Assembly (NCBI GenBank): GCA_001725355.1
Contig: MEGD01000001.1
Coordinates: forward strand, 248,001 to 312,000
Reading direction: 5' to 3'
Length of the DNA stretch: 64,000 bases
DNA from: Novosphingobium sp. SCN 66-18
GTDB lineage: Bacteria > Pseudomonadota > Alphaproteobacteria > Sphingomonadales > Sphingomonadaceae
The stretch's first letter is position 1; every line of letters begins with the position of its first letter. Positions 32,925 through 42,600 of this stretch are shown one piece after another. Both the position numbers and the translations under genes were made by a program. The notes under the pieces are model-generated. The model was not told the origin of the DNA. It did not search any database and saw only the letters and a program-made list of their open reading frames with translations.

Positions 32925-34226
32925 ATGAAGGGCACCCGGCCACGCCTTGGTTTTCCTGGCATCGTGCAGATGAATCTGGGTTTTCTGGGGCTGCAGTTCA
33001 GCTTCGGATTGCAGCAGAGCAACATGGCGCCGATCTACACCTATCTGGGCGCGGACGCGACGATCATGCCGGTGCTGTGGCTGGCCGGCCCAATGACGGG
33101 TTTGCTCGTCCAACCCCTGATCGGCGCGCTCAGCGATCGCACGTCCACGCGAATCGGACGCCGCACGCCCTATTTCCTGATCGGGGCGGTGCTGTGCAGC
33201 CTGGCCCTGCTGGCCATGCCGTTCAGCCCCGCCTTGTGGGTCGCCGCGTCGCTGCTGTGGGTGCTCGATGCTGCCAACAATATCACCATGGAACCGTACC
33301 GGGCCTATGTCAGCGACCGGCTCGACACGGCCGAGCGGCCACTCGGTTTCCTGACGCAGAGCGCCTTTACCGGACTTGCCCAGACGCTGTCCTACCTTGC
33401 GCCGTCGCTGTTCGTGTGGGCCGGCATGAGCGCGGACGCGGTCGACGCGAACGGCATTCCGCACGTGACGCGCGTGGCCTTCATCATCGGCGCGGTGCTG
33501 TCGCTGTCGACGATCGTATGGTCGGTCTGGCGTGTGCCGGAGCTGCCCTTGCCGGCGGACGAGGCGGCGGCGATGCGTGCCCAGCCATTGTCGGCCGGAA
33601 CCGCGTGGCGCGATTTCGCGGATGCGGTGCGCGAAATGCCCGGGCCGATGCGGCAGTTCGGTGTGGCCATGTTGTTCCAATGGTATGGCATGTTCTGCTA
33701 CTGGCAGTACGTCACGCTGTCGCTGGCGCGGTCGCTTCACGGTTCGGATTCGGCGGTGGCGCTGCGCGATGCCACGCTTGTCAACGGGCGGCTGGGCGGG
33801 TTCTACAACTTCCTGGCCTTCCTCGCCGCGTTCGCGCTCGTTCCGCTGATCCGGCGTCTGGGCGTGAAGCCGGTGCACGCGGTCAGCATCGCGCTGGGCG
33901 GCGTGGCGATGCTGGCCTTGCCGCACATGGGCAACGAGGCCTGGAGCTATCTGCCGATGATCGGCATCGGCATCGCCTGGGCCAGCCTGATGGGCAGCCC
34001 CTATGTCTTGCTGGCCAACAGCATCCCGGCCGAACGCACGGGGATCTACATGGGCATCTTCAACATGTTCATCGTCGTGCCGATGCTGATCCAGACGGTC
34101 ACGATGCCATTGCTATACGGCACCGTGCTGGGCTCCGATCCACGCAACGTGCTGTCGCTGGCCGGGCTGATGCTGTTGCTCGCGGCCGTCGCCACCCTGC
34201 GGGTCCGCACCGCGCCCCAGCCCTGA
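32925..34226 (+). CDS. MFS sugar (sucrose-type) transporter
   Basis: A 433-residue twelve-helix carrier of the SLC45/SUT-like group of the glycoside-pentoside-hexuronide branch. Diagnostic segments are [20 protein letters not shown] (helix 1), [20 protein letters not shown], the motif-A-like [20 protein letters not shown] and [17 protein letters not shown], which recur in bacterial sucrose and maltose proton symporters. ATG at 32925 follows TTAGGAGAGG. The gene is divergent from the receptor and its promoter region contains the two LacI operators, so both membrane steps of uptake share a regulator. Expected to move intact sucrose into the cytoplasm for the GH68 enzyme. Confidence 0.9.
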   Translation: MKGTRPRLGFPGIVQMNLGFLGLQFSFGLQQSNMAPIYTYLGADATIMPVLWLAGPMTGLLVQPLIGALSDRTSTRIGRRTPYFLIGAVLCSLALLAMPFSPALWVAASLLWVLDAANNITMEPYRAYVSDRLDTAERPLGFLTQSAFTGLAQTLSYLAPSLFVWAGMSADAVDANGIPHVTRVAFIIGAVLSLSTIVWSVWRVPELPLPADEAAAMRAQPLSAGTAWRDFADAVREMPGPMRQFGVAMLFQWYGMFCYWQYVTLSLARSLHGSDSAVALRDATLVNGRLGGFYNFLAFLAAFALVPLIRRLGVKPVHAVSIALGGVAMLALPHMGNEAWSYLPMIGIGIAWASLMGSPYVLLANSIPAERTGIYMGIFNMFIVVPMLIQTVTMPLLYGTVLGSDPRNVLSLAGLMLLLAAVATLRVRTAPQP

Positions 34227-34230
34227 ACGA

Positions 34231-34268
34231 AAGGGCCTGACCACCCCTTAAGGAGTGATCAGGCCCTT
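34231..34268. terminator. Long bidirectional hairpin between convergent genes
   Basis: Arms 34231-34249 and 34250-34268 (AAGGGCCTGACCACCCCTT against AAGGAGTGATCAGGCCCTT) pair over 19 bp with two mismatches and almost no loop. It lies between the convergent MFS and Gly/Ala-rich genes and can terminate both. No T-run is present. Confidence 0.75.
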
Positions 34269-34287
34269 CGAGAGTGCCCCCGGGGCG

Positions 34288-34977
34288 TCAGTTGCCGGCC
34301 GTTGCCGAACCGTTTCCGCTGACCGAACCGGTCACCCCGCCGGTCACCGAGGTGCTGGCGGCCTTGTCGGCCACGGCGCCCGCAGTGCTGTTCGCGCGCT
34401 GGGCCGCCTTGCCGGCGACATCGCGGGTCCGCGATGCCGCGCCGGCTGCGGTGTCCCGCGCGGTCATCGCCGCGCCTTGAGCCGTGGTGCGAGCCTTGCC
34501 GGCAGCGGCGCTCGCGGTGTTGCGGGCCGTTCCCGCCACGGCGCGCGAGGTCGAGGCGATCTGGTCGGTGCCGATCAGCTGCGCATCGGCGTTGGCAGAC
34601 CCGCTGGCCGAGCCGCTGCCGGAAACCGCGCCGGTGAGGGCGCCGGCCGGGCTGGCAAGGTTCTGGGTGACGGCACCGGTCGCGCTGCCGCTGGCGCTGC
34701 GGTCGGCGTGAACCTGCCCGTTGTGGCGGTTGACGCGGGTGCTGCCCGTGGTCGAGCCGGTGGCGCTGGCCGCGCCGGACGTAGCCGACCCCACGCGGTC
34801 CATGGTCGAGCCGATCGGCAGGTCGCCGTTCAGGCCGCCGCCGAGCGTACCGCCCAGCGTGCCGCCGACCATGCCGCCGAGCGATCCGCCGCCAAGGCCG
34901 CCACCCAGGAGCTGGGCGTGGGCCGGCATGGTCGAAACGGCGAAGGCGAGAACCGAAATCGTGATGAGCTTACGCAT
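34288..34977 (-). CDS. Secreted Gly/Ala/Ser/Thr-rich low-complexity protein
   Basis: A 229-residue protein that I do not recognise. Signal peptide MRKLITISVLAFAVSTMPAHA, then a glycine-leucine repeat zone (QLLGGGLGGGSLGGMVGG), a Ser/Gly/Ala/Thr zone and a C-terminal Ala-rich part with repeating A-x-x-T-A and K-A-x-x (AGTARNTASAAAGKARTTAQ) that could form a helical rod. No cysteine. ATG at 34977 begins the signal peptide and follows GGATGG. It sits downstream of, and co-directional with, a secreted S8 protease gene and an ECF sigma/anti-sigma pair, which suggests an envelope or stress-linked product, perhaps a protease substrate. The function is open. Confidence 0.75.
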   Translation of the reverse strand: MRKLITISVLAFAVSTMPAHAQLLGGGLGGGSLGGMVGGTLGGTLGGGLNGDLPIGSTMDRVGSATSGAASATGSTTGSTRVNRHNGQVHADRSASGSATGAVTQNLASPAGALTGAVSGSGSASGSANADAQLIGTDQIASTSRAVAGTARNTASAAAGKARTTAQGAAMTARDTAAGAASRTRDVAGKAAQRANSTAGAVADKAASTSVTGGVTGSVSGNGSATAGN

Positions 34978-35092
34978 GGTATCCATCCTTTCGTTTGGTG
35001 GTGATGGACCCTGATCCATCCCCTTGCCCTGAAAACGAAGGATGCGTTCGGTTTAATCCACGCTCGCTCGATATTTTTCACAAATATCTGAT

Positions 35093-36343
35093 TTATCGAC
35101 AAATTGTGCAAATCAGGCCACGGCCGTAAACCGCATCCGGCCCGCGCGCGCCCAGGTCGATCGCCTCCCGGTCGAGTGCGGCCGGGAGCGCGGCGCGGGC
35201 ATCCATGGCATTGGCGGCGCGCGCGGCGACAAGCGGCGTCGCGAAAGAGGTGCCGCGCACGGGCACGAGCCGTCCGGCAGCGTTCATCGCGCGCATGTCG
35301 GCGCCGGGGGCCGCGTAGTCGAGGTGCCGCGCCCGACCCGCCTCGATCAGAGCGCGGTTGCGGCCGTCGACGCCGGTGACCGCCAGCACGCCGGGATAGG
35401 ACGCGGGATAGGCCGGCGGCGCGGCCGGGCCATCGTTGCCCACCGCCGCGACGATCACCGCCCCCCGCCGTTGCGCCGCGTCCATGGTCCGCGCCAGCAG
35501 GCCGTTGGCGGGTCCGACCAGACTGATCGAGATGACCCGCACGCCGCGCCCCATCAGCCAGTCCATCCCTTGCGCGATCGCCAGCGCGTTTCCCCCGGCT
35601 GGCCCCGCGCCATAGACATCGGCCACCAGTACCCGTTGCACCCCGGCGCGGCGCAGCAGCGAGACCACCGCGCTGCCATGATCGCCCGGTGCCGGCGCGC
35701 CGGGCGCGAAGCCGCGGACGGCTTCCACGGGGATGGCCCGCCCGGGCGCGCCATCGATCACGCCGACCGGCGTGGCGACCGGGGGGAGCGGCGGCGAGGC
35801 CTTGCCTTCCCGCCCACGCGCCGGCGCGGCCGATCCCGACGGGAAGTTCAGCGTATCTGCGGACACGGTTGCATCGGGCGCGGCCTTGCGCAGCAGGGCT
35901 TGCGCACGGGCCAGCGTCATGCCGCGCGGCACGGAGAGCCGGGTGACGGAAATATCGAGCGTATCGAGCCGTTCCTCGGCCATGACCGCAAAGCCAAGCT
36001 GCCGCGCGGCATCGAGCGTCGCCTGATCCGGCGCTACCAGCAGCAATTCGCCCTTGCGCGCGGGATTGCCGTCGGCATCGCGCTCGATCGCCGCCGGGTT
36101 GCGGCGAACCAGATCGCCGATCCGGTCGATCCGCGCCTGCGCCAGCGCGGCGGCCCCGCGCACCGTCCGCGTCGTGGCATCAACGCCCGTGCCGAGCGTG
36201 CGATCGACCGATTCCAGCGTCCCGCCCAGCACGCGCTCGACGGGCTGGGCCACGCCGGGCAATTGCTGACCGATGGGGCCGATCTGCGCCAGCGCCGGGG
36301 AGGCCATGGCGACCGACAGGAGTATCCATATTCGACTTCGCAT
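35093..36343 (-). CDS. Secreted S8 (subtilisin-family) serine peptidase
   Basis: A 416-residue protease. Signal peptide MRSRIWILLSVAMASPALAQ, then a roughly 165-residue N-terminal propart, and the subtilase domain with catalytic Asp197 (PVGVIDGAP), His222 (GDHGSAVVSLL), oxyanion Asn303 (AAVGNDGPAAPP) and Ser366 (VRGTSFATPLVA). The Asp motif reads DGA rather than DTG/DSG. There is no autotransporter barrel or anchor; the chain ends in an unusual AT-rich-coded tail GLICTICR with two cysteines. It is divergent from an ECF sigma factor/anti-sigma pair, an association seen repeatedly in alphaproteobacteria, and precedes the Gly/Ala-rich secreted protein. Likely acts in the periplasm or outside. 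Confidence 0.92.
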   Translation of the reverse strand: MRSRIWILLSVAMASPALAQIGPIGQQLPGVAQPVERVLGGTLESVDRTLGTGVDATTRTVRGAAALAQARIDRIGDLVRRNPAAIERDADGNPARKGELLLVAPDQATLDAARQLGFAVMAEERLDTLDISVTRLSVPRGMTLARAQALLRKAAPDATVSADTLNFPSGSAAPARGREGKASPPLPPVATPVGVIDGAPGRAIPVEAVRGFAPGAPAPGDHGSAVVSLLRRAGVQRVLVADVYGAGPAGGNALAIAQGMDWLMGRGVRVISISLVGPANGLLARTMDAAQRRGAVIVAAVGNDGPAAPPAYPASYPGVLAVTGVDGRNRALIEAGRARHLDYAAPGADMRAMNAAGRLVPVRGTSFATPLVAARAANAMDARAALPAALDREAIDLGARGPDAVYGRGLICTICR

Positions 36344-36374
36344 CCGCGTTTCCCGATCTTTCGGATTTCATTAT

Positions 36375-36406
36375 GGATGAAACGACTGGTGTCGTCCGTT
36401 TTATCC
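36375..36406. promoter_or_regulatory. Inverted repeat in the protease/sigma divergent region
   Basis: GGATGAAACG (36375-36384) and CGTTTTATCC (36397-36406) are inverted copies with one mismatch around 12 bp. They overlap the proposed sigma start, so they could be an operator, a promoter element of the sigma factor itself, or an mRNA hairpin over its ribosome site. Confidence 0.4.
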
Positions 36407-36913
36407 ATCGGAAAGGCAAGAACGCTGTCAGACCGCTTCGAATCCGAAATGCTGGCCCTGCTGCCCCGGTTGCGCCGGTTCGCGGCTGGGCTGGCGCGCG
36501 ATCCGGCGCGGGCGGACGATCTTTGCCAGATGACGGTGGAACGCGCCTTGCGCAGCCGCGACCAGTGGCAGGCGGGGACACGGATGGATAGCTGGATGTA
36601 CAGGATCATGCGCAACCTTTGGATCGACGAGACGCGCGCGGCCAGCCGGCGCGGGCAGACCTTCGTGGACGAGGAAGCCGGCGCCGCGGTGGGCGCGGAC
36701 GGCGGGCAGGAAGCGCGCGCGATGCTGACCGATGTCGATCGTGCGATGGCCCGCCTGCCCGACGATCAGCGCGAGGCCGTGCTGCTGGTGATGGTCGAAG
36801 GCTGGTCCTACAAGGAAGCGGCGGACATCGTCGGCTGTCCGGTCGGCACGCTCAATTCGCGTCTGGTCCGGGGGCGCGACGCCCTGCTCGCCCTGCTGGG
36901 AGAAGCGGCATGA
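36377..36913 (+). CDS. ECF RNA polymerase sigma factor
   Basis: A compact sigma factor of about 178 residues. Region 2 is MLALLPRLRRFAAGLARD, DDLCQMTVERALRSRDQW and SWMYRIMRNLWIDETRA; region 4 is RLPDDQREAVLLVMVEGWSY with PVGTLNSRLVRGRDALLALL. No extra C-terminal domain. The start is uncertain: ATG at 36377 is used, but an internal ATG at 36449, just before LLPRLRRF, would also keep region 2. Its stop overlaps the anti-sigma start (ATGA), the standard arrangement for a sigma/anti-sigma pair. It is divergent from the S8 protease, which is a likely target. No EcfG/PhyR elements are nearby, so it is not the general stress sigma factor. Confidence 0.9.
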   Translation: MKRLVSSVLSIGKARTLSDRFESEMLALLPRLRRFAAGLARDPARADDLCQMTVERALRSRDQWQAGTRMDSWMYRIMRNLWIDETRAASRRGQTFVDEEAGAAVGADGGQEARAMLTDVDRAMARLPDDQREAVLLVMVEGWSYKEAADIVGCPVGTLNSRLVRGRDALLALLGEAA

Positions 36914-37623
36914 CCATCACCCCCGAACTGATCGCCGCCTATGCCGATGGCGAACTCGAAGGCGCGGAGCGCGATCGCGTGGAGCAGGCGCTGGCGCAGG
37001 ACCCCGCGCTCGCCCGCCAGGTGGAAGCGCACCGGGCCCTGAAGGCGCGGCTTTCCGCCCATTTCGCGCCGATTCTCGACGCTCCGCTGCCCGAGGCGCT
37101 GACCCGCGCGGTGCGGGCGCAGCCGGAAGCCGAAGTCCTTTCGCTCGATGCCGCGCGCAAGGCACGCGCCGCGTCGGCGTCCAGCGGCACGCGATCGCGC
37201 TGGGCCTGGGGAGCCGGCGCGGCGCTGGCGGCATCGCTGGCGCTGGCCGTGGTGCTCAATCGGCCGGCGCCGAGCGGTGGCCCCGGCTATGCGGACGGAC
37301 AACTGGCGGCGGCGCTCGACACGCAGCTTTCCGGAACCTCGGCGGCGGGCGCGCCGGTGCGCGTGATGCTGAGCTTCGCCAACGCCAAGGGCGATTTCTG
37401 CCGTGGCTATAGCGGGCAGGCCGGGGCCGGGATCGCCTGCCGCGATGCGCGCGGCTGGCGGTTGGAGAAGGCGTTCGGTGGATCGGCTGGAGAAGAAGGC
37501 GTCTATCGCCAGGCCGGCAGCACCGATCCGCGCCTGATGGCGGCCGTGCAGGACATGGCGAGCGGGCCGGCGCTCGATGCGGATGCGGAGAAGGCCGCGA
37601 TTGCGCGGCACTGGAAGCGTTAG
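36910..37623 (+). CDS. Membrane anti-sigma factor
   Basis: A 237-residue protein with a cytoplasmic N-terminal anti-sigma segment (TPELIAAYADGELEGAERDR, the helical opening common to RsiW/ChrR-like and DUF-type anti-sigma factors, followed by ALAQDPALARQVEAHRALKA). One transmembrane helix (about residues 97-117, WAWGAGAALAASLALAVVLN) leads to a periplasmic domain of about 115 residues with two cysteines (GDFCRGYSG and GIACRDARG). No zinc HxxxCxxC motif is present. It overlaps the sigma factor stop by four bases. The periplasmic domain is presumably the sensor, perhaps cut by or responding to the adjacent protease; that is inference. Confidence 0.88.
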   Translation: MTITPELIAAYADGELEGAERDRVEQALAQDPALARQVEAHRALKARLSAHFAPILDAPLPEALTRAVRAQPEAEVLSLDAARKARAASASSGTRSRWAWGAGAALAASLALAVVLNRPAPSGGPGYADGQLAAALDTQLSGTSAAGAPVRVMLSFANAKGDFCRGYSGQAGAGIACRDARGWRLEKAFGGSAGEEGVYRQAGSTDPRLMAAVQDMASGPALDADAEKAAIARHWKR

Positions 37624-37666
37624 GGCGTCATGTTCGGGCGGCCGCGAGCGGCCCCCGCGCGCTTTA

Positions 37667-37711
37667 TGGAATCTTTACGGCGCGGCCTGAATTCCCCGTG
37701 GAATTTTAACG
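37667..37711. promoter_or_regulatory. Candidate KdpE-binding direct repeats upstream of the kdp operon
   Basis: TGGAATCTTTACG (37667-37679) and TGGAATTTTAACG (37699-37711) are direct repeats matching at 11 of 13 positions, 32 bp apart (about three turns). They lie in the most AT-rich part of the region before the first gene of the kdp block. Direct repeats fit an OmpR-type regulator such as KdpE. An internal AATTCC/GGAATT dyad spans 37690-37705. Confidence 0.5.
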
Positions 37712-37760
37712 CCCGGAAGGCGCAGTGGAAGCACCGCATTTGCATTGCGGGAGCTTTTCC

Positions 37761-38039
37761 ATGTCACGTGCTTTCGATCGCCTGCGCAGGGGCGAACGCT
37801 GGTGGACCGCCGAACTCGTCATGCGGTCGCTTGGCGTCCTGCTGCTCGGCGGCGCGCACCGGGCCTCGGTGTGGGCGCACCGGATCATTACCACGCCGCC
37901 GGCGCACCACACCACTCCCGGCGAACTGGCGTTGTGCGGGATGGTCTTCCTGCTGCTGACCAGCGGGCTCGCCTTCGTGATCGAGGGACCGGGCCTGTTC
38001 CGTCACGTCCCCATCCCCTCGCGCAGCCTCTGGTACTGA
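37761..38039 (+). CDS. Small membrane protein at the head of the kdp operon, unrecognised
   Basis: A 92-residue protein with two hydrophobic segments (ELVMRSLGVLLLGGAHR and ELALCGMVFLLLTSGLAFVI) separated by a His/Thr-rich loop (RIITTPPAHHTTPG). ATG at 37761 follows GGGAGC; an in-frame GTG 12 codons earlier is possible. It is 12 bp before the next mini gene and in line with kdpF-kdpA, so it is part of the kdp transcript. I do not know a characterised homologue. A role in assembly or regulation of the potassium pump is a guess from position. Confidence 0.65.
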   Translation: MSRAFDRLRRGERWWTAELVMRSLGVLLLGGAHRASVWAHRIITTPPAHHTTPGELALCGMVFLLLTSGLAFVIEGPGLFRHVPIPSRSLWY

Positions 38040-38051
38040 AAGGACCGTCCG

Positions 38052-38135
38052 ATGACCGACATCGCGTGGCTCGCCCTGCTGGGCGGCCTTTTCCTGCTTA
38101 CGCTCGCCTTTGTCCGCCTTTGCGAAAAGGCCTGA
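38052..38135 (+). CDS. 27-residue single-helix peptide upstream of kdpF
   Basis: A tiny membrane protein: after MTDIA comes one transmembrane helix (WLALLGGLFLLTLAFV) and a short basic-acidic tail RLCEKA. It starts 12 bases after the preceding stop and ends 10 bases before kdpF. Similar one-helix peptides ending in R-x-C-E/D-K/R lie beside kdpF in other proteobacterial kdp operons as I recall. It could be a second KdpF-like stabiliser of the Kdp complex. Too short for firm assignment, but the clean spacing within the operon favours a real gene. Confidence 0.6.
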   Translation: MTDIAWLALLGGLFLLTLAFVRLCEKA

Positions 38136-38145
38136 GGATTTCGCC

Positions 38146-38235
38146 ATGACCCTTCCGCTTCTGCTGGCCGGTATCACCGCCGCCGGCCTGCTCGTCTATC
38201 TTCTCGCCGTGCTCCTGCGGCCCGAACGCTTCTGA
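38146..38235 (+). CDS. kdpF: K+-transporting ATPase subunit KdpF
   Basis: A 29-residue one-helix peptide, the usual KdpF length. The helix LLLAGITAAGLLVYLLAVLL is followed by RPERF, matching the family ending (L-x-R-P-E-x-F). KdpF sits between KdpA and KdpB in the membrane and stabilises the complex. ATG at 38146, 10 bases after the preceding stop; the stop is 12 bases before kdpA. Confidence 0.88.
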   Translation: MTLPLLLAGITAAGLLVYLLAVLLRPERF

Positions 38236-38247
38236 ACGGAGCCATCC

Positions 38248-39951
38248 ATGACCATCGAAGGCTGGACCCTGATCCTGCTGTTCACGGCATTGACCGTCGC
38301 GCTGGCACAGCCGGTCGGTGCATTCCTGTTCGCCCTTTATGAAGGGCGGACGACACCGCTCCATCGCGTGCTTGGGCCGGTGGAGCGCGGCTTCTACCGT
38401 CTTGCCGGCATCCGGCCAGACCATGAGCAGACCTGGCGCGCCTATGCGCTGCACATGCTGCTGTTCCAGCTGGTGCTGACGGTGTTCACGTATGCGCTGC
38501 TGCGGTTCCAGGCGGTGCTTCCGCTCAATCCGCGCGCGCTGGGCGCCATTGGCGGCGATGGCGCGATGAACACCGCCATCGCCTTCGTTACCAACACCAA
38601 CTGGCAGTGGTACGCCGGCGAAAGCACGATGAGCAATCTCAGCCAGATGCTGGCGCTGACCATTCACAACTTCCTGTCGGCGGCCACCGGCATCGCCATC
38701 GCCTTCGCGCTGTTCCGGGGTTTCGCCCGGCGCGAGAGCGGCACGATCGGCAACTTCTGGGCCGATTGCACGCGCGTCACGCTCTATCTGCTGCTGCCGG
38801 CCTGCATCGTCTATGCGCTGTTTCTGGTGGCCAGCGGCGTGCCGCAGACGCTGGCGTCAAGCGTGGACGTGACCACGCTGGAAGGCGTGAAGCAGACGCT
38901 GGTGCTGGGGCCGGTGGCCAGCCAGGAAGCGATCAAGATGCTGGGCACCAACGGCGGCGGCTTCTTCAACGCCAACAGCGCCCATCCGTTCGAGAACCCC
39001 ACCGCGCTGACCAATCTGGTGCAGATGCTGTCGATCTTCGCGATCGGCGCGGGCCTCACCTATTGCTTCGGCAGGGCGGTGGGCAACGTCCGGCAGGGCT
39101 GGGCGATCCTGGCCGCGATGATGATCCTGTTCCTGGCGGGCGCCGGCATCACCTATTGGCAGGAAGCGGCGGGCAATCCGGTGCTGCACCAGCTTGGCGT
39201 GGCCGGCGGCAACATGGAAGGCAAGGAAGTGCGCTTCGGCATTGCCGCCAGCGCGCTGTTCTCGGTGGTCACCACAGCCGCGTCGTGCGGTGCGGTCAAC
39301 GCCATGCATGACAGCTTCACCGCGCTGGGCGGGATGATCCCGCTGTTCAACATGCAACTGGGCGAGATCGTGGTCGGCGGCGTCGGCGCGGGGATCTATG
39401 GCTTCCTGCTGTTCGCTCTGCTGGCGGTGTTCATTGCCGGTCTGATGGTCGGCCGCACGCCGGAATACGTGGGCAAGAAGATCGAGGCCAAAGAGGTGAA
39501 GCTGGCGGTGCTGGCCATCGCCGTGCTGCCGCTGTGCATCCTGGGCTTCACCGCGATCAGCGCGGTGCTGCCGGCGGGGCTGGCGGGGCCGCTCAACAAG
39601 GGGCCCCACGGGTTCACCGAGATCCTCTATGCCTATTCGTCGGGCACGGGCAACAACGGTTCGGCCTTCGCCGGGCTGACTGCCGGCACGCCGTTCTACA
39701 ACGGGCTGCTGTCGGTGGCGATGTGGATCGGCCGGTTCTTCATGATCGTTCCGGCGCTGGCCATCGCGGGCAGCCTGGCGGCCAAGAAGTACACGCCCGA
39801 AACCGCCGGCTCTTTCCCCACGACCGGCCCGCTGTGGATCGGCCTGCTGGTGGGCATCATCCTGATCGTCGGCGGTCTCACCTTCCTTCCCAGCCTCGCG
39901 CTTGGCCCCATCGCGGATCATCTCGCGATGATCTCCGGCCAGCTGTTCTGA
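38248..39951 (+). CDS. kdpA: K+-transporting ATPase channel subunit KdpA
   Basis: A 567-residue integral membrane subunit with ten or more helices and four pore loops that select potassium. Filter regions are visible as [18 protein letters not shown] (here [14 protein letters not shown]), [34 protein letters not shown] and [14 protein letters not shown]. Full length for the family. It receives K+ from the periplasm and passes it through the intersubunit tunnel to KdpB. 13 bp separate it from kdpB. Confidence 0.98.
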   Translation: MTIEGWTLILLFTALTVALAQPVGAFLFALYEGRTTPLHRVLGPVERGFYRLAGIRPDHEQTWRAYALHMLLFQLVLTVFTYALLRFQAVLPLNPRALGAIGGDGAMNTAIAFVTNTNWQWYAGESTMSNLSQMLALTIHNFLSAATGIAIAFALFRGFARRESGTIGNFWADCTRVTLYLLLPACIVYALFLVASGVPQTLASSVDVTTLEGVKQTLVLGPVASQEAIKMLGTNGGGFFNANSAHPFENPTALTNLVQMLSIFAIGAGLTYCFGRAVGNVRQGWAILAAMMILFLAGAGITYWQEAAGNPVLHQLGVAGGNMEGKEVRFGIAASALFSVVTTAASCGAVNAMHDSFTALGGMIPLFNMQLGEIVVGGVGAGIYGFLLFALLAVFIAGLMVGRTPEYVGKKIEAKEVKLAVLAIAVLPLCILGFTAISAVLPAGLAGPLNKGPHGFTEILYAYSSGTGNNGSAFAGLTAGTPFYNGLLSVAMWIGRFFMIVPALAIAGSLAAKKYTPETAGSFPTTGPLWIGLLVGIILIVGGLTFLPSLALGPIADHLAMISGQLF

Positions 39952-39964
39952 GAGGTTTGTTACC

Positions 39965-41992
<2,028 letters not shown>

Positions 41993-42003
41993 GGACTTTC
42001 GAC

Positions 42004-42600
42004 ATGACCAAGGATCTTCTGGCCGCATTGCGCCCCGCGCTGGTGCTCACGGTATTGTTCGCGCTGCTGCTGGGGCTGGCCTATTCGCTGGCGCTGACGG
42101 GAGTGGCCCAGGTGCTGTTCCCCCGCCAGGCCAACGGCAGCCTGATCGATCGCGATGGCCGTCCGGTGGGCTCCAGCCTGATCGGGCAGGGCTTCGCCAG
42201 CGATGCCTATTTCCACCCGCGCCCGTCGGCCGCCGGCAAGGGCTATGACGCCACCGCGTCCGCCGGTTCCAACCTCGGCCCGACCAGCCAGGCGCTGGCC
42301 GACCGGGTGAAAGCCGATACCCGCGCTCTCGCGACCTCACCGGGCGTCATCGTTCCGCCTGACCTGGTGACAACTTCCGCCTCGGGGCTCGATCCCCATA
42401 TCAGCCCCGAGGCGGCCTATTTCCAGGTGGGCCGCATCGCGCGGGCGCGGGGGGTGAGCGAACCGGCCGTGCGCGCGCTGGTCGCCCGCCATGTGGAAGG
42501 GCGGACGCTGGGCTTTCTGGGCGAGCCGCGCGTCAACGTGCTGGAACTCAATCTGGCTCTCGACAGCGCGGCTCCTGCGGGCGCACACGGGAGGCCATGA
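42004..42600 (+). CDS. kdpC: K+-transporting ATPase subunit KdpC
   Basis: A 198-residue subunit with a single N-terminal helix ([19 protein letters not shown]) and a periplasmic-facing domain. Family blocks are [70 protein letters not shown] and [20 protein letters not shown]. It stabilises nucleotide binding by KdpB and is thought to guide K+ entry. It overlaps kdpD by four bases (ATGA). Confidence 0.97.
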   Translation: MTKDLLAALRPALVLTVLFALLLGLAYSLALTGVAQVLFPRQANGSLIDRDGRPVGSSLIGQGFASDAYFHPRPSAAGKGYDATASAGSNLGPTSQALADRVKADTRALATSPGVIVPPDLVTTSASGLDPHISPEAAYFQVGRIARARGVSEPAVRALVARHVEGRTLGFLGEPRVNVLELNLALDSAAPAGAHGRP

